Source: Streptomyces sp. NBC_01446 (GTDB lineage: Bacteria > Actinomycetota > Actinomycetes > Streptomycetales > Streptomycetaceae). From it: a DNA stretch of 64,000 nt. The DNA lies in the NCBI RefSeq assembly GCF_026340095.1, contig NZ_JAPEPO010000002.1, positions 682,001 through 746,000 on the forward strand, read 5' to 3'. Under the pieces are notes generated by a model. That model worked only from the letters and a program-made list of their open reading frames with translations, was not told the DNA's origin and made no database searches. How positions within the stretch are numbered: the stretch's first letter is position 1; every line of letters starts with the position of its first letter. Below, in pieces: positions 52,475 to 60,520 of the stretch. Position numbers and translations under genes: made by a program.

Positions 52475-53409
52475 GCTGTGCTCCCGGAGGTGTCGGCGCC
52501 GGTCATGGAGCCGTGGTACTCCACGGCGTCCCTGGTCAGATCCATGAAGGCTTCCTCCAGCGACACCGCCTTCGCGGTCAGTTCGAACAGGGGGATTCCG
52601 TGCTCGGCCGCCTTCAGCCCGATCTCGCGGGCGGTCATCCCGGTCACCTGCAGTTCCTCGGAGCCGACGCGGCCGATGACCTCCACGCCGGGCCCGGACA
52701 GCACGTCCCGCAGCCGGGTCGGGTGCTGCGTCGCGACCTTGACGGTGTCACCGCCCGCCTCGCGGACAAGGTCCCGTACGGTCGTGTCGGCCAGCAGCCG
52801 TCCCCTGCCGACGATGATCAGGTGGTCCGCCACCAGTGCGACCTCGCTCATCAGGTGCGAGGAGACGAACACCGTCCGACCCTCGGCCGCGAGCGAGGTC
52901 AGCAGATTACGGATCCAGAGCACTCCCTCGGGGTCCAGACCGTTGACGGGCTCGTCCAGCATCACCGTCTGCGGATCGCCGAGCAGTGCGGCGGCGATGC
53001 CGAGCCGCTGCCCCATGCCGAGGGAGAAGGCACCGGCCCGCTTCTTCGCGACGCTGCCGAGACCGGCGAGTTCGATGACCTCGTCGACGCGGCGGCGCGG
53101 AATGCCGTGGGTGAGCGCGAGCGCCCTGAGGTGGTTGCCGGCCGAGCGGCCCGGGTGGATCGACTTGGCCTCCAGTAACGCTCCGACCTCCTGCAGGGGT
53201 GCCTGGTGGCGGGCGTAGCGGCGGCCGTTCACCGTCACGGACCCGCTCGTCGGCGCGTCGAGCCCGACGATCATGCGCATGGTCGTGGACTTGCCCGCCC
53301 CGTTGGGTCCCAGGAAACCGGTGACCGTGCCGGGCTTCACGGTGAAGTCCAGATCATCGACGGCTGTCTTCTGCCCGTACCTCTTGGTGAGCTGCTGTGC
53401 GTCGATCAT
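52471..53409 (-). CDS. ABC transporter ATP-binding protein (BcrA-like)
   Basis: 312 aa from ATG 53409 (AGAGGGAAG upstream). Walker A GFLGPNGAGKSTTMRMI, Q-loop around LQEVGALLEAKSIHPG, signature FSLGMGQRLG (a G-for-G/Q variant of LSGGQ), Walker B TVMLDEPVNGLDP and SSHLMSEVALVADHLI. It resembles bacitracin-type drug-exporter ATPases and pairs with the overlapping permease gene. The two-component genes downstream suggest induction by the exported compound. Confidence 0.95.
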   Translation of the reverse strand: MIDAQQLTKRYGQKTAVDDLDFTVKPGTVTGFLGPNGAGKSTTMRMIVGLDAPTSGSVTVNGRRYARHQAPLQEVGALLEAKSIHPGRSAGNHLRALALTHGIPRRRVDEVIELAGLGSVAKKRAGAFSLGMGQRLGIAAALLGDPQTVMLDEPVNGLDPEGVLWIRNLLTSLAAEGRTVFVSSHLMSEVALVADHLIIVGRGRLLADTTVRDLVREAGGDTVKVATQHPTRLRDVLSGPGVEVIGRVGSEELQVTGMTAREIGLKAAEHGIPLFELTAKAVSLEEAFMDLTRDAVEYHGSMTGADTSGSTA

Positions 53410-53491
53410 TGGCTTCCCTCTCTTTCGGACTGCGCTGTTCGACACGCCTGACGCCTCCTCCGCAACGCTAAGTCCGTGATGGCCCCCATCC

Positions 53492-53535
53492 GGTGGTACC
53501 GGGGGCTGAAGGGGGCCGGTCGGGTGGTACCGGGG
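53492..53535. promoter_or_regulatory. Two 13-bp direct repeats upstream of the ABC operon
   Basis: GGTGGTACCGGGG occurs exactly at 53492-53504 and 53523-53535, 31 bp apart (three helical turns), 83-126 bp upstream of the ATPase ATG. Each has a GGTACC palindromic core. They are good candidate sites for the NarL-type regulator or another activator. Confidence 0.6.
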
Positions 53536-53581
53536 TACTACGCCCCGGCGATGTGCGCTTCGGACGACTCTGCGGTTGCCG

Positions 53582-54616
53582 TCAGGAGGCGTGAGCCGTC
53601 GGGTGCGAGCCGGGAGCACGTAAACGCTGTCCGCGTACCACCCGGCCGGCGGCCGTCTTCTGCAGCAGCCCGTAGGCCAGGACCGGCAGGAGCAGGTGTG
53701 GTTTGTCGGGAAGCGTGGTCGTGATCAGGACCGCGCTCGCGCTGCTGTTGTTCATGCCGCAGGCGAGCGTGAGGGACGATGCCGCCGGCGCGTCCAGTCC
53801 CAGCAGACGCGCGGCTCCGCGGCCGACCGAGAACGACAGCAGGCAGACGCTCGCCGCCACGGCCAGCGCGGCGGCGAGAAGCAGCGGACGCGGGTGGGCC
53901 AGGAACGAGCCGAGGGCGCCGCAGGCATTGACGTAGGTGAGGAGGAATGAGCCGACCAGGGCAACGGGTACGCCGACGCCGAGCACCCGGCGCAGCCAAG
54001 GTGCCGGCAGTGCCAGGCGGCACACAATGCCGACTGCGCACGGCAGGACCACGCCGACCAGGGCGAATCCGCCGTCGCCGGCGTGCAGGGCCCGGGTGAG
54101 TGCGTCGGCGTGGCCGCCTCCGAGCAGCGGCACCAGGGCACTGGTCACCAAGGGAATGGTGAGCGGGCTGAGGAGGGTGGACGCGAGGACGAGCCCGACC
54201 ATGGTCGGCTGGTCACCGACTCCCTTGCCGGTCCACACCGTGGCTCCGGCGGCGACGGGCATGGCCACGATCAGGATCATCGCGGTGACCAGGCCGCTGC
54301 CGCCGTCGGTGTCGGGCGTCCGGCGCAGCAGGAACGCGACGATCGGGATGGCAAGGAGCGGAATCGCGAGGTGCAGAACGAGCCCGGCCAGCAGGGGGAC
54401 CGGGTGGTGCAGCAGGGTTGCCAGCGCGCGTACCGGCACCTGGAGCCCGGCCGAGAAGAGCACCAGGGAGAGCAGGAGCGGTGCGGTGGTCAAGGACAGG
54501 TGTCCGCTCGCGCCGAGGGACAGCGAATGGGGTCGGCGCAGCCACAGTCCGGGGCCCGGCAGGAGCAGGGCGGCCGCGTAGGACAGGACGACTCCCCGTC
54601 CGAGCCGGCGTCGCAA
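53582..54616 (-). CDS. BASS-type sodium symporter-like membrane protein
   Basis: About 344 aa with ten predicted membrane helices, including LLSLVLFSAGLQVPVRALAT, GSGLVTAMILIVAMPVAAGA and LTLACGMNNSSASAVLITT; the last carries the GMNNSS-like crossing motif of bile-acid:Na+ symporters (BASS/ACR3 fold). The start is uncertain: TTG 54616 is the first candidate and the frame is open upstream without ATG or GTG. A frameshifted true start at 54735 (MNNSVARR) is possible. The substrate is unknown. The gene is downstream of and on the same strand as uppP. Confidence 0.75.
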   Translation of the reverse strand: MRRRLGRGVVLSYAAALLLPGPGLWLRRPHSLSLGASGHLSLTTAPLLLSLVLFSAGLQVPVRALATLLHHPVPLLAGLVLHLAIPLLAIPIVAFLLRRTPDTDGGSGLVTAMILIVAMPVAAGATVWTGKGVGDQPTMVGLVLASTLLSPLTIPLVTSALVPLLGGGHADALTRALHAGDGGFALVGVVLPCAVGIVCRLALPAPWLRRVLGVGVPVALVGSFLLTYVNACGALGSFLAHPRPLLLAAALAVAASVCLLSFSVGRGAARLLGLDAPAASSLTLACGMNNSSASAVLITTTLPDKPHLLLPVLAYGLLQKTAAGRVVRGQRLRAPGSHPTAHAS

Positions 54617-54936
54617 CCAGTCGGTCGCCTTGTCAGTCCGGGAAGCAGCGCTTCGGGTGTTCAGGGCGGCCTTCTTCCGTCGCAGGAGCGGGGGCGGGAA
54701 GGAACGCCGGTATGCGCCGGGCCACGGAGTTGTTCATCCGCCCATGGTGCTCCCCCGGACGGGGAGGTGCGTGCTGTGCCGCACGGCAGTCAGGATGCGT
54801 TCAGGTGTCCGTCGGCACGGACGGTGCCATGACGCCATGCGGCTCACACGTTCCTCCTCGACGGCTACCGCGGCGGCGCCTCCTGCGCCGGCTGCCCAGC
54901 GCGGCGATGGCCGGCGGCGCCGTCCCCGTGGCCTGC
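54617..54936. other. Gap between uppP and the BASS-type gene
   Basis: This 320-bp stretch contains an ATG at 54735 whose short frame (34 codons) ends in the BASS reading frame's territory, and the BASS frame itself is open back to about 54730. It may hold a damaged BASS N-terminus. No other gene is seen. Confidence 0.35.
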
Positions 54937-55773
54937 TCAGGCGTTGAGGACTCCGGCGCCCAGGAGAGCGAACAGGAGTGCTCCGACGATGAGCCGGTAG
55001 ATGACGAAGGCGTTGAAGCTGTGCCGGGCGACGTACTTGAGCAGCCAGGCGATGGACGCGTACGCGACGATGAAGGAGACCACGGTCCCCACGATGAGGG
55101 GCGTGGTGTCCGCGCCGGCCCCGACGGCGTCCTTGAGTTCGTACAGGCCGGCGCCGGTGAGTGCGGGGATGCCGAGGAAGAAGGAGAGCCGCGTGGCGGC
55201 GACGCGGTCCAGGTCGAGGATGAGCCCCGTGGACATGGTGGCGCCGGACCGCGAGAAGCCGGGGAAGAGAAGGGCGAGGATCTGGGAGGAGCCGACGAGC
55301 ATGGCGTCCTTCAGGGTGGTGTCGTCCTCCCCACGCTTGTGCCGGCCCATCTGGTCGGCGGCCCACATCAGTCCACTGCCGACGATCAACGATGCGGCCA
55401 CGACCCAGAGCGAGGCGAGCGGGCCCTCGATCAGCGGTTTGGCGGCCAGTCCGACGATGACGACGGGAATGGTGGCGTAGATGACCCACCAGGCGAATTT
55501 GTAGTCGTGGTGATAGCGCTGGTCGCGGTGGCGCAGTCCGCGTCCCCATGCGCCCAGGATCCGGACGATGTCCTTGAAGAAGTAGAGCAGTACCGCGGCG
55601 ATGGCGCCGACCTGGATCACCGCGGTGAACGCGACGACGGACTTGTCGTCCACCGGGATGTTCATCAGCCCTTCCGTGATCTTCAGATGGCCGGTGGAGG
55701 AGACGGGCAGGAACTCCGTCACTCCCTCCACCACGCCGAGAATCACGGCCTGTCCGATGCTGATGGCGCTCAC
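54937..55773 (-). CDS. uppP: Undecaprenyl-diphosphatase UppP (BacA)
   Basis: 278 aa from GTG 55773 (GGAAAGG at 8 nt), overlapping the PAP2 stop by 4 bp (GTGA). Motifs: GVTEFLPVSSTGHLKI (Glu-rich loop) and LLFPGFSRSGATMS (catalytic Ser/Arg loop), within seven or eight helices. It dephosphorylates undecaprenyl pyrophosphate to recycle the peptidoglycan carrier and gives bacitracin tolerance. Coupled to a PAP2 phosphatase, it may provide two routes of lipid-carrier recycling. Confidence 0.97.
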   Translation of the reverse strand: MSAISIGQAVILGVVEGVTEFLPVSSTGHLKITEGLMNIPVDDKSVVAFTAVIQVGAIAAVLLYFFKDIVRILGAWGRGLRHRDQRYHHDYKFAWWVIYATIPVVIVGLAAKPLIEGPLASLWVVAASLIVGSGLMWAADQMGRHKRGEDDTTLKDAMLVGSSQILALLFPGFSRSGATMSTGLILDLDRVAATRLSFFLGIPALTGAGLYELKDAVGAGADTTPLIVGTVVSFIVAYASIAWLLKYVARHSFNAFVIYRLIVGALLFALLGAGVLNA

Positions 55774-56465
55774 GTGTACTGCCTTTCCATCGAGAGTGCG
55801 TGGTCGGCCCGGCGCCGCCACAGAAGAACAAGGAGTGTTGCCGACGCCGCCCAGCAGGAGGCCAGCAGCCAGCCGGCCGCGACATCGGTCGGCCAGTGCA
55901 TGCCGAGGTAGACACGGGTGAGGCCCACGGTGGTGGCCCAGATCGCGGGGACGGCGAGCAGGATCGGCCGCGTTCGGCCATGCACCCTGCGGTGTACGGC
56001 GAGGGTGAGCAGGAGGGCGACCACCATGGACGTCGTGGTGTGGCCGGAGGGCATGGACCATCCGCCGGCCTTCGCCGCCCAGTCCGCGGACGGCGGTCTG
56101 GGCCTTGCCAGTGCCGAGGCCAGTGCCGTACGTGGCAGTTGTGCCGAGGCCAGCGCGAGTACCCCCGCGAGTGCGCCCCGCCAGTACGCGGTGCGTTGCG
56201 CGAGTGCCCCGGCCAGGCCCGCCAGCGCGTAGGCCGGCGTTCCGCTGCCGGTGTCGGTCACGACCGTGGCCAACTGCCGTGCCCAGGCCGGACGGTGGTC
56301 CAGCACCCACCCGTGGACGGCCGTATCCAGGGCGAAGGGCGACGCCCGAGTCGCGACCGCGGCAACCAGGGTCCCGAGCAGGACACCGCAAACTGCCAGG
56401 ACGGTCACGGCAGGCCACCACGGCATGCTCTCGCGCCGAGGGCTGTGGGCAGACGAAGGAGGCAT
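55770..56465 (-). CDS. PAP2-family membrane phosphatase
   Basis: 231 aa from ATG 56465 (AGGA at 7 nt). The three phosphatase motifs are present: an Arg-Pro motif ALARPRPPS, SMPSGHTTTS with the catalytic His, and TRVYLGMHWPTDVAAG with the second His and Asp. Six helices fit a type-2 phosphatidic-acid phosphatase; bacterial relatives hydrolyse undecaprenyl-PP or lipid phosphates. It overlaps uppP and starts 64 bp from a perfect palindrome shared with the divergent blaI-like gene. Confidence 0.93.
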   Translation of the reverse strand: MPPSSAHSPRRESMPWWPAVTVLAVCGVLLGTLVAAVATRASPFALDTAVHGWVLDHRPAWARQLATVVTDTGSGTPAYALAGLAGALAQRTAYWRGALAGVLALASAQLPRTALASALARPRPPSADWAAKAGGWSMPSGHTTTSMVVALLLTLAVHRRVHGRTRPILLAVPAIWATTVGLTRVYLGMHWPTDVAAGWLLASCWAASATLLVLLWRRRADHALSMERQYT

Positions 56466-56528
56466 CAGGCATCCTGTGAGCAGGGTCCACCGCACGCAGG
56501 GACGTGGCAGCGGGGCTGGGGGACACAT

Positions 56529-56554
56529 TATCTTCTATTCGCGAATAGAAGATA
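56529..56554. promoter_or_regulatory. Perfect 26-bp palindrome, likely BlaI-type operator
   Basis: Arms TATCTTCTATTCG and CGAATAGAAGATA abut with no spacer, in the 125-bp gap between divergent PAP2 and blaI-like genes. It is A/T-rich against a very GC-rich background and overlaps the expected -10 of the blaI-like gene. BlaI/MecI dimers bind such dyads, so it could repress both directions. Confidence 0.75.
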
Positions 56555-56590
56555 CGGGTGACTGTAGTCCAGGAAGACAGGAGGACGGCG

Positions 56591-56986
56591 TTGGGTGCTC
56601 AGAGACAGGCTTCTGAGGCAGGTGGCAGGCGCCGGGCCAACGGTGCGCTGGAGGCCGAGGTCCTCACCTTGCTGCACTCGGCGGGACGCGCTCTGACGCC
56701 CGGGGACGTGGCCGAACTCCTGACGGCGTCCCCCGCGCACACCACGGTGGCCACCACGCTCGCCCGTCTGCACAGCCGTGGCGTACTCGAACGCACTCCA
56801 GTCGGTCGCAGTTACGCGTACGAACCCGTCTCCGACGAGTCGGGGCTGACGGCCAGGCACATGCATCAGGTGATGGAGGCAGGCACCGACCGTGCCTCGG
56901 TGCTGACCCATTTCGTGGATGAGCTGTCCGACGACGACGAGGACCTGCTGCGCCGCCTGTTGGGCAGCGACGGCAGCAACGGGTAG
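56591..56986 (+). CDS. BlaI/MecI-family repressor
   Basis: 131 aa from TTG 56591, chosen for the perfect AGGAGG at 6 nt; GTG 56558 is in frame but lacks a ribosome site. The winged helix (about 10-75) shows LEAEVLTLLHSAGRALTPGD and SPAHTTVATTLARLHSRGVL, and the C-terminal dimerisation part has HFVDELSDDDEDLL. The cleavage-loop residues used by BlaR1 cannot be confirmed. The M56 membrane protease gene starts 15 bp downstream, the classic BlaI-BlaR1 pairing. Confidence 0.92.
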   Translation: MGAQRQASEAGGRRRANGALEAEVLTLLHSAGRALTPGDVAELLTASPAHTTVATTLARLHSRGVLERTPVGRSYAYEPVSDESGLTARHMHQVMEAGTDRASVLTHFVDELSDDDEDLLRRLLGSDGSNG

Positions 56987-57001
56987 CGGGGAAGGGTACC
57001 G

Positions 57002-57931
57002 ATGCACCTGGCCGTCTACCTGCCGTTGCTGCTGCCCGCGCTGGCCGGCCTGAGCGCGGGCCCGCTGGCCCGCCGCCTCGAACCGCGGCTGGCGACCTGG
57101 CTGTTGACCGCCGCCGGACTGATCCTGGCCGTGTCCAGCACCGTGGTCCTCGGCCTGTTGGCCGTGGCCGGCTTGGTGCGTCTCCCGCTGATCGACGCAC
57201 TTGAGGGCTACTCGCCTGCGGTGATCGCCCGCGAGGACCCGGCGGCCTGGCCCGCGGCCCTGGCGGGAGCTGTTCTGCTCACCCTCGCAGTGGCGGCCAC
57301 CGTCCGTCTCACCGTGCGCCGCGCCGGGGCGCTGTGGTCAGCCGCTCTCGAAGCGGCCTGCCTGCCCGGGAGGGAATCGGTCGTCGTCACCGACGACCGG
57401 CACGCCGACGCGTACACCATGCCCGGACTGCCCGGCCGCATCGTGATCTCCCACGGCATGCTCGAAGCTCTGGACCCCACCGGCCACGACATCATCCTGG
57501 CCCATGAGCGGGCACACCTGAACCACCATCACTACGCGTTCGTCACGCTCGCCCAGATCTCAGCAGCCGCCAACCCGCTGCTTCGCCCATTGGCCACGTC
57601 CGTTTCCTACACCGTCGAGCGGTGGGCCGATGAGTTCGCCGCTCTCCACAGCGGCGACCGGCGCGCCGTCGCCGAAACCGTGGCCAGAGCCGCCGTGGCC
57701 ACCAAACGAACCCGCGCGCTGCGCCTGCCCTCGGCGGCCCTGGGAGTCCTCGGCCGCAGCCCGGCCCCGGGCGTCATCCCCCGCCGAGTCGCAGCCCTGC
57801 TCGAACCTCCCCCAAGCAGACCGGCCCACCTCCTCGCGGCGGCCGGAGCGCTGGTAGGAGTGAGCAGCGTCTGCGTGCTGGAAGCCGCCCATGACCTGCA
57901 CGAGTTTCTGGAACTCGCCCACCTGCGTTGA
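57002..57931 (+). CDS. M56-family (BlaR1-like) membrane metallopeptidase
   Basis: 309 aa from ATG 57002. Membrane helices near 4-27, 36-60, 83-103 and 278-297 flank the zinc motif HERAH at about 169-173 (ILAHERAHLNHHHYAF) followed by ERWADEFAA. There is no C-terminal penicillin-binding sensor domain, unlike BlaR1, so the inducing signal is unknown. It should cleave or inactivate the adjacent BlaI-like repressor. Actinobacterial pairs of this shape occur in cell-wall and respiratory stress loci. Confidence 0.93.
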   Translation: MHLAVYLPLLLPALAGLSAGPLARRLEPRLATWLLTAAGLILAVSSTVVLGLLAVAGLVRLPLIDALEGYSPAVIAREDPAAWPAALAGAVLLTLAVAATVRLTVRRAGALWSAALEAACLPGRESVVVTDDRHADAYTMPGLPGRIVISHGMLEALDPTGHDIILAHERAHLNHHHYAFVTLAQISAAANPLLRPLATSVSYTVERWADEFAALHSGDRRAVAETVARAAVATKRTRALRLPSAALGVLGRSPAPGVIPRRVAALLEPPPSRPAHLLAAAGALVGVSSVCVLEAAHDLHEFLELAHLR

Positions 57932-57970
57932 TGTGTGCGCTCTGATTTTGACGCCCAGGGGCTCCGGGCA

Positions 57971-58756
57971 TCAGTGCCTGTGCGCGTCAGGGCGGAACAG
58001 TCGCCGTCGAGCGATGAGTTCGACGGTTACGGCGACCGCGACGGCCTGTACGGCCATGAGGGCGATCAGCACAAAGAGCTGCACCGCCCCGGCCATCACC
58101 GGACTCGCACCGCCCAACAGCATGCCCACGAACGCTCCGGGAAGCGTGACCAGGCCGACCGTACGGGTCTGGTCCAAGCCCGGGAGCAGGGCGTCCGATG
58201 CCGCGGGCCGGGCGATCTCCATGCGCGCGTCGCGGTCGAGGAAGCCCAGTGCCATCGCCGCCTCGACCTCCCCGCGGCGCTGTTCCAACTCGTCCAGGGC
58301 GCGGCGCCCGGCGAGGACCGTCACCGTCAGGGCGCCGCCGATGAGAATGCCGGTGATCGGAACGAGCGCGAGACCCTTGAGGGGAACCAGTCCCGTGAGC
58401 AGCAATGCGGCCACCGTGGGAACGACACCGGCGGCAATGGGTGCGGCGGTCAGCCACCACGTGCGGTTACTGGTCAGCCGTCGGCCTGCCGTACGGACCG
58501 CGACGCTGAACATCACGACCAGGAACGCGACCAGGCCCGCCACCGTGGTGACTGCCCAGGTGATGACCACGGACACCGCGGCGAGCTGAGCCGCCGCACG
58601 CACTCCCGCGACCAGGATTTCCCTCGGCCTGCCGCCCGATGAGTCAGGAGACAGACGAAACCAGTGGGCAACCCCCGCCGCCACCGCGAGCAGCACGACC
58701 AGCAACACGCCAAGCGTGATGTTGACCGGGAGAAGAGATCTTGCGCTCAGCAGCAT
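57971..58756 (-). CDS. FetB/UPF0014-family ABC-type permease
   Basis: 261 aa from ATG 58756 (GAGG at 6 nt). Helices and motifs of the FetB family: ITLGVLLVVLLAVAAGVAHW, GRREILVAGVRAAAQL (as GRPREILVAGVRAAAQL), NRTWWLTAAPIAAG and TRTVGLVTLPGAFVGMLLGG ASPVMAGAVQ. FetB with FetA exports iron in E. coli. No FetA ATPase is adjacent: TnpB element D ends 14 bp upstream of the start, so the partner was probably separated by the insertion. Confidence 0.88.
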   Translation of the reverse strand: MLLSARSLLPVNITLGVLLVVLLAVAAGVAHWFRLSPDSSGGRPREILVAGVRAAAQLAAVSVVITWAVTTVAGLVAFLVVMFSVAVRTAGRRLTSNRTWWLTAAPIAAGVVPTVAALLLTGLVPLKGLALVPITGILIGGALTVTVLAGRRALDELEQRRGEVEAAMALGFLDRDARMEIARPAASDALLPGLDQTRTVGLVTLPGAFVGMLLGGASPVMAGAVQLFVLIALMAVQAVAVAVTVELIARRRLFRPDAHRH

Positions 58757-58769
58757 CACATGCCTCACC

Positions 58770-60200
58770 TTGAAGTGCTCTCCTGCCTTCGCAAGCTCAG
58801 GAAGGAGATTCCCACCTACCTTGCGGCGGCGGGCTTGACGCCACGGGTGCGCCTGACGACTGCCCTCCCGGCAGCCGGAATCGCCACGAGGCCGATCCGG
58901 TACAGGTGCAAGATGTTCCGTGCCGCGTTCCAGTCGGCGTTGCCGGACCAGCCGCAGTCTGGGTTCTTGCACACGAACGTGGCCTGGCCCTCCCGGCTGC
59001 CCGCTGTGGTCAACCCACAGGCTGAACAACGCAGGGAGGTACCGGGCGCGGGAACCTTGTGCAGGGTGCCGCCACAACGGCCGGTCTTGTACGTCAGCAT
59101 CGTCACGGTACGGCCCCATGCCTCCTGACTGATGGAGCGGTTCAGGCCGGACTTCTGCGCGACGTTCTTCCCGGGTTCCTCGACGGTGCCCCTCGCGGAC
59201 TTGACCATGCTCGTGATGTTGAGCTGTTCCACCACGACCGTGCCGTACTGCCTGGCGATGCTGGTCGTGGTCTTGTGCTGCCAGTCAACGGCACGGCGCG
59301 TGGCTTTTGCGCGGAGCTGCTTGATCTGGTCGTAGGTGCGGTTCAGCCGGTTGGAGCTGCGCTCCTTCGGCTTGCGGAAGGACTTGCGGTGCGCGGCCCG
59401 TTGTTCCAGGCGGAGCAGCTTGGCCTTCTCCTGCGGGTTCAGCCACTTGTCCCGGTCGGCGGTGCCATCCGGGAGCCGGGCGAGCCGTCCGTGATCCTGA
59501 TGGTTGCCATCGGACAGGGCAAGGGGAAGGCTGACCCCGGCGTCGATGCCAATCTCAGGGCCGGTGTGCGGCTCAGGCTTTAATTCCAGCGTCTGGACGC
59601 GGAAGGCGATATGCCATCCGAGTCCGTCTTTGACCAACCGCGCCCCGGTGATCCGATTCTCCCTGTTGGCAAGCTTGCCGACCGGGAGATCCCTGGTCCA
59701 GCGAAAGCGGACACGACCGACCTTGGGAATGTTGACCATGCCCCAACGGCGGTGCACCCGCTTGATCTGCAGATCGCGGCCCTGCGGGATGTCGACGGAC
59801 ATCACGGTGCGCAAACGGGCCTTGAAGTTCGGCTCGTCCGCCCGCCACTCCCAGCAGTTCTTCCACGCCTGGACGTATGTTTTCAGCACTGCCTGCCCGG
59901 CCTGGGCGGGGAGCACTCCGAGCCAGTCGATCTCCCTACGGGCCTGGCGGATCGCCGCATCGGCGGCGGCCCGGGCACGCTTGTCCTTGGGGAGCATCGT
60001 CCACCAGTCGTGCAGGCAGTTCCACATGGTGCGGGCCGCGTGCGCCTGGTCGTCGATGAGCCGGGCCTGTGCAGGCGTCAGCGCCAGCCGGGCACGATGC
60101 CCGAACTGCCGCTTCTCCTCCGCACGTTCCGTAGTCACATGGTCACCATAACGCTGGACCCCACGTCGCCGAGAGGGAACCAAAATCCCGATGTGCGCTC
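58770..60200 (-). mobile_element. TnpB element D upstream of the FetB-like gene
   Basis: The right end has a CTCCTTCC...GAAGGCAGGAG hairpin (about 58778-58806) and ends CACTTCAA on the minus strand at 58770, the IS605-type TCAA end. The left boundary lies somewhere upstream of the tnpB start near 60150-60200 and is not resolved. No TnpA is present. Confidence 0.55.
58816..60138 (-). CDS. tnpB: TnpB RNA-guided nuclease family protein (element D)
   Basis: 440 aa from GTG 60138. A third TnpB subtype: N-terminal RARLALTPAQARLIDDQAHA and RTMWNCLHDWW, RuvC Asp in PEIGIDAGVSLPLAL, Glu in TVVVEQLNITSMVKSA and Asp in GNADWNAARNILHL. The zinc finger is LRCSACG...CKNPDCG. The Gly-Asn-Ala-Asp-x-Asn ending and AQKSGLNRSISQEAWG loop are typical of IS1341-type proteins. 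All catalytic residues are present. Confidence 0.92.
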   Translation of the reverse strand: MTTERAEEKRQFGHRARLALTPAQARLIDDQAHAARTMWNCLHDWWTMLPKDKRARAAADAAIRQARREIDWLGVLPAQAGQAVLKTYVQAWKNCWEWRADEPNFKARLRTVMSVDIPQGRDLQIKRVHRRWGMVNIPKVGRVRFRWTRDLPVGKLANRENRITGARLVKDGLGWHIAFRVQTLELKPEPHTGPEIGIDAGVSLPLALSDGNHQDHGRLARLPDGTADRDKWLNPQEKAKLLRLEQRAAHRKSFRKPKERSSNRLNRTYDQIKQLRAKATRRAVDWQHKTTTSIARQYGTVVVEQLNITSMVKSARGTVEEPGKNVAQKSGLNRSISQEAWGRTVTMLTYKTGRCGGTLHKVPAPGTSLRCSACGLTTAGSREGQATFVCKNPDCGWSGNADWNAARNILHLYRIGLVAIPAAGRAVVRRTRGVKPAAAR

Positions 60201-60211
60201 TGGTCGCCACG

Positions 60212-60520
60212 TCATCGACACGGATGCCGCAGTGGCACGACGCCCACGCTGTGTCCGTCTCGGCCCAGGAGCCGCCCCATGTGCTTTACCGTGCGCAGCA
60301 CCACCGAGCGGTCGGTGGCGGTGACCGTCAGGCGCGGCAGTCTGCGTGACACGTGCGCCTCGAAGGCGTGCACGTCGTGCAGTGTGCGCAGCCAGACGTC
60401 GACGACGAGGTTGTGCGGGCCCGCCGTGATGGCGCAGGAGCGCACCTCGCGCAGGCCTGCGAGGACCTGGCTGGTCTCTTCGGCGTGGTCGGCCGCCCGG
60501 CCAAACTGCCGCACGTCCCC
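60212..60520 (-). pseudogene. Lrp/AsnC regulator, C-terminal fragment
   Basis: The frame shows the RAM-type ligand domain: LREVRSCAITAGPHNLVVDV, WLRTLHDVHAFEAHVSRRLP, and the tail VVLRTVKHMGRLLGRDG. The N-terminal HTH is missing; near 60520 the sequence becomes the oxidoreductase fragment of the other strand. It is a chimeric junction, not an intact gene. Confidence 0.75.
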
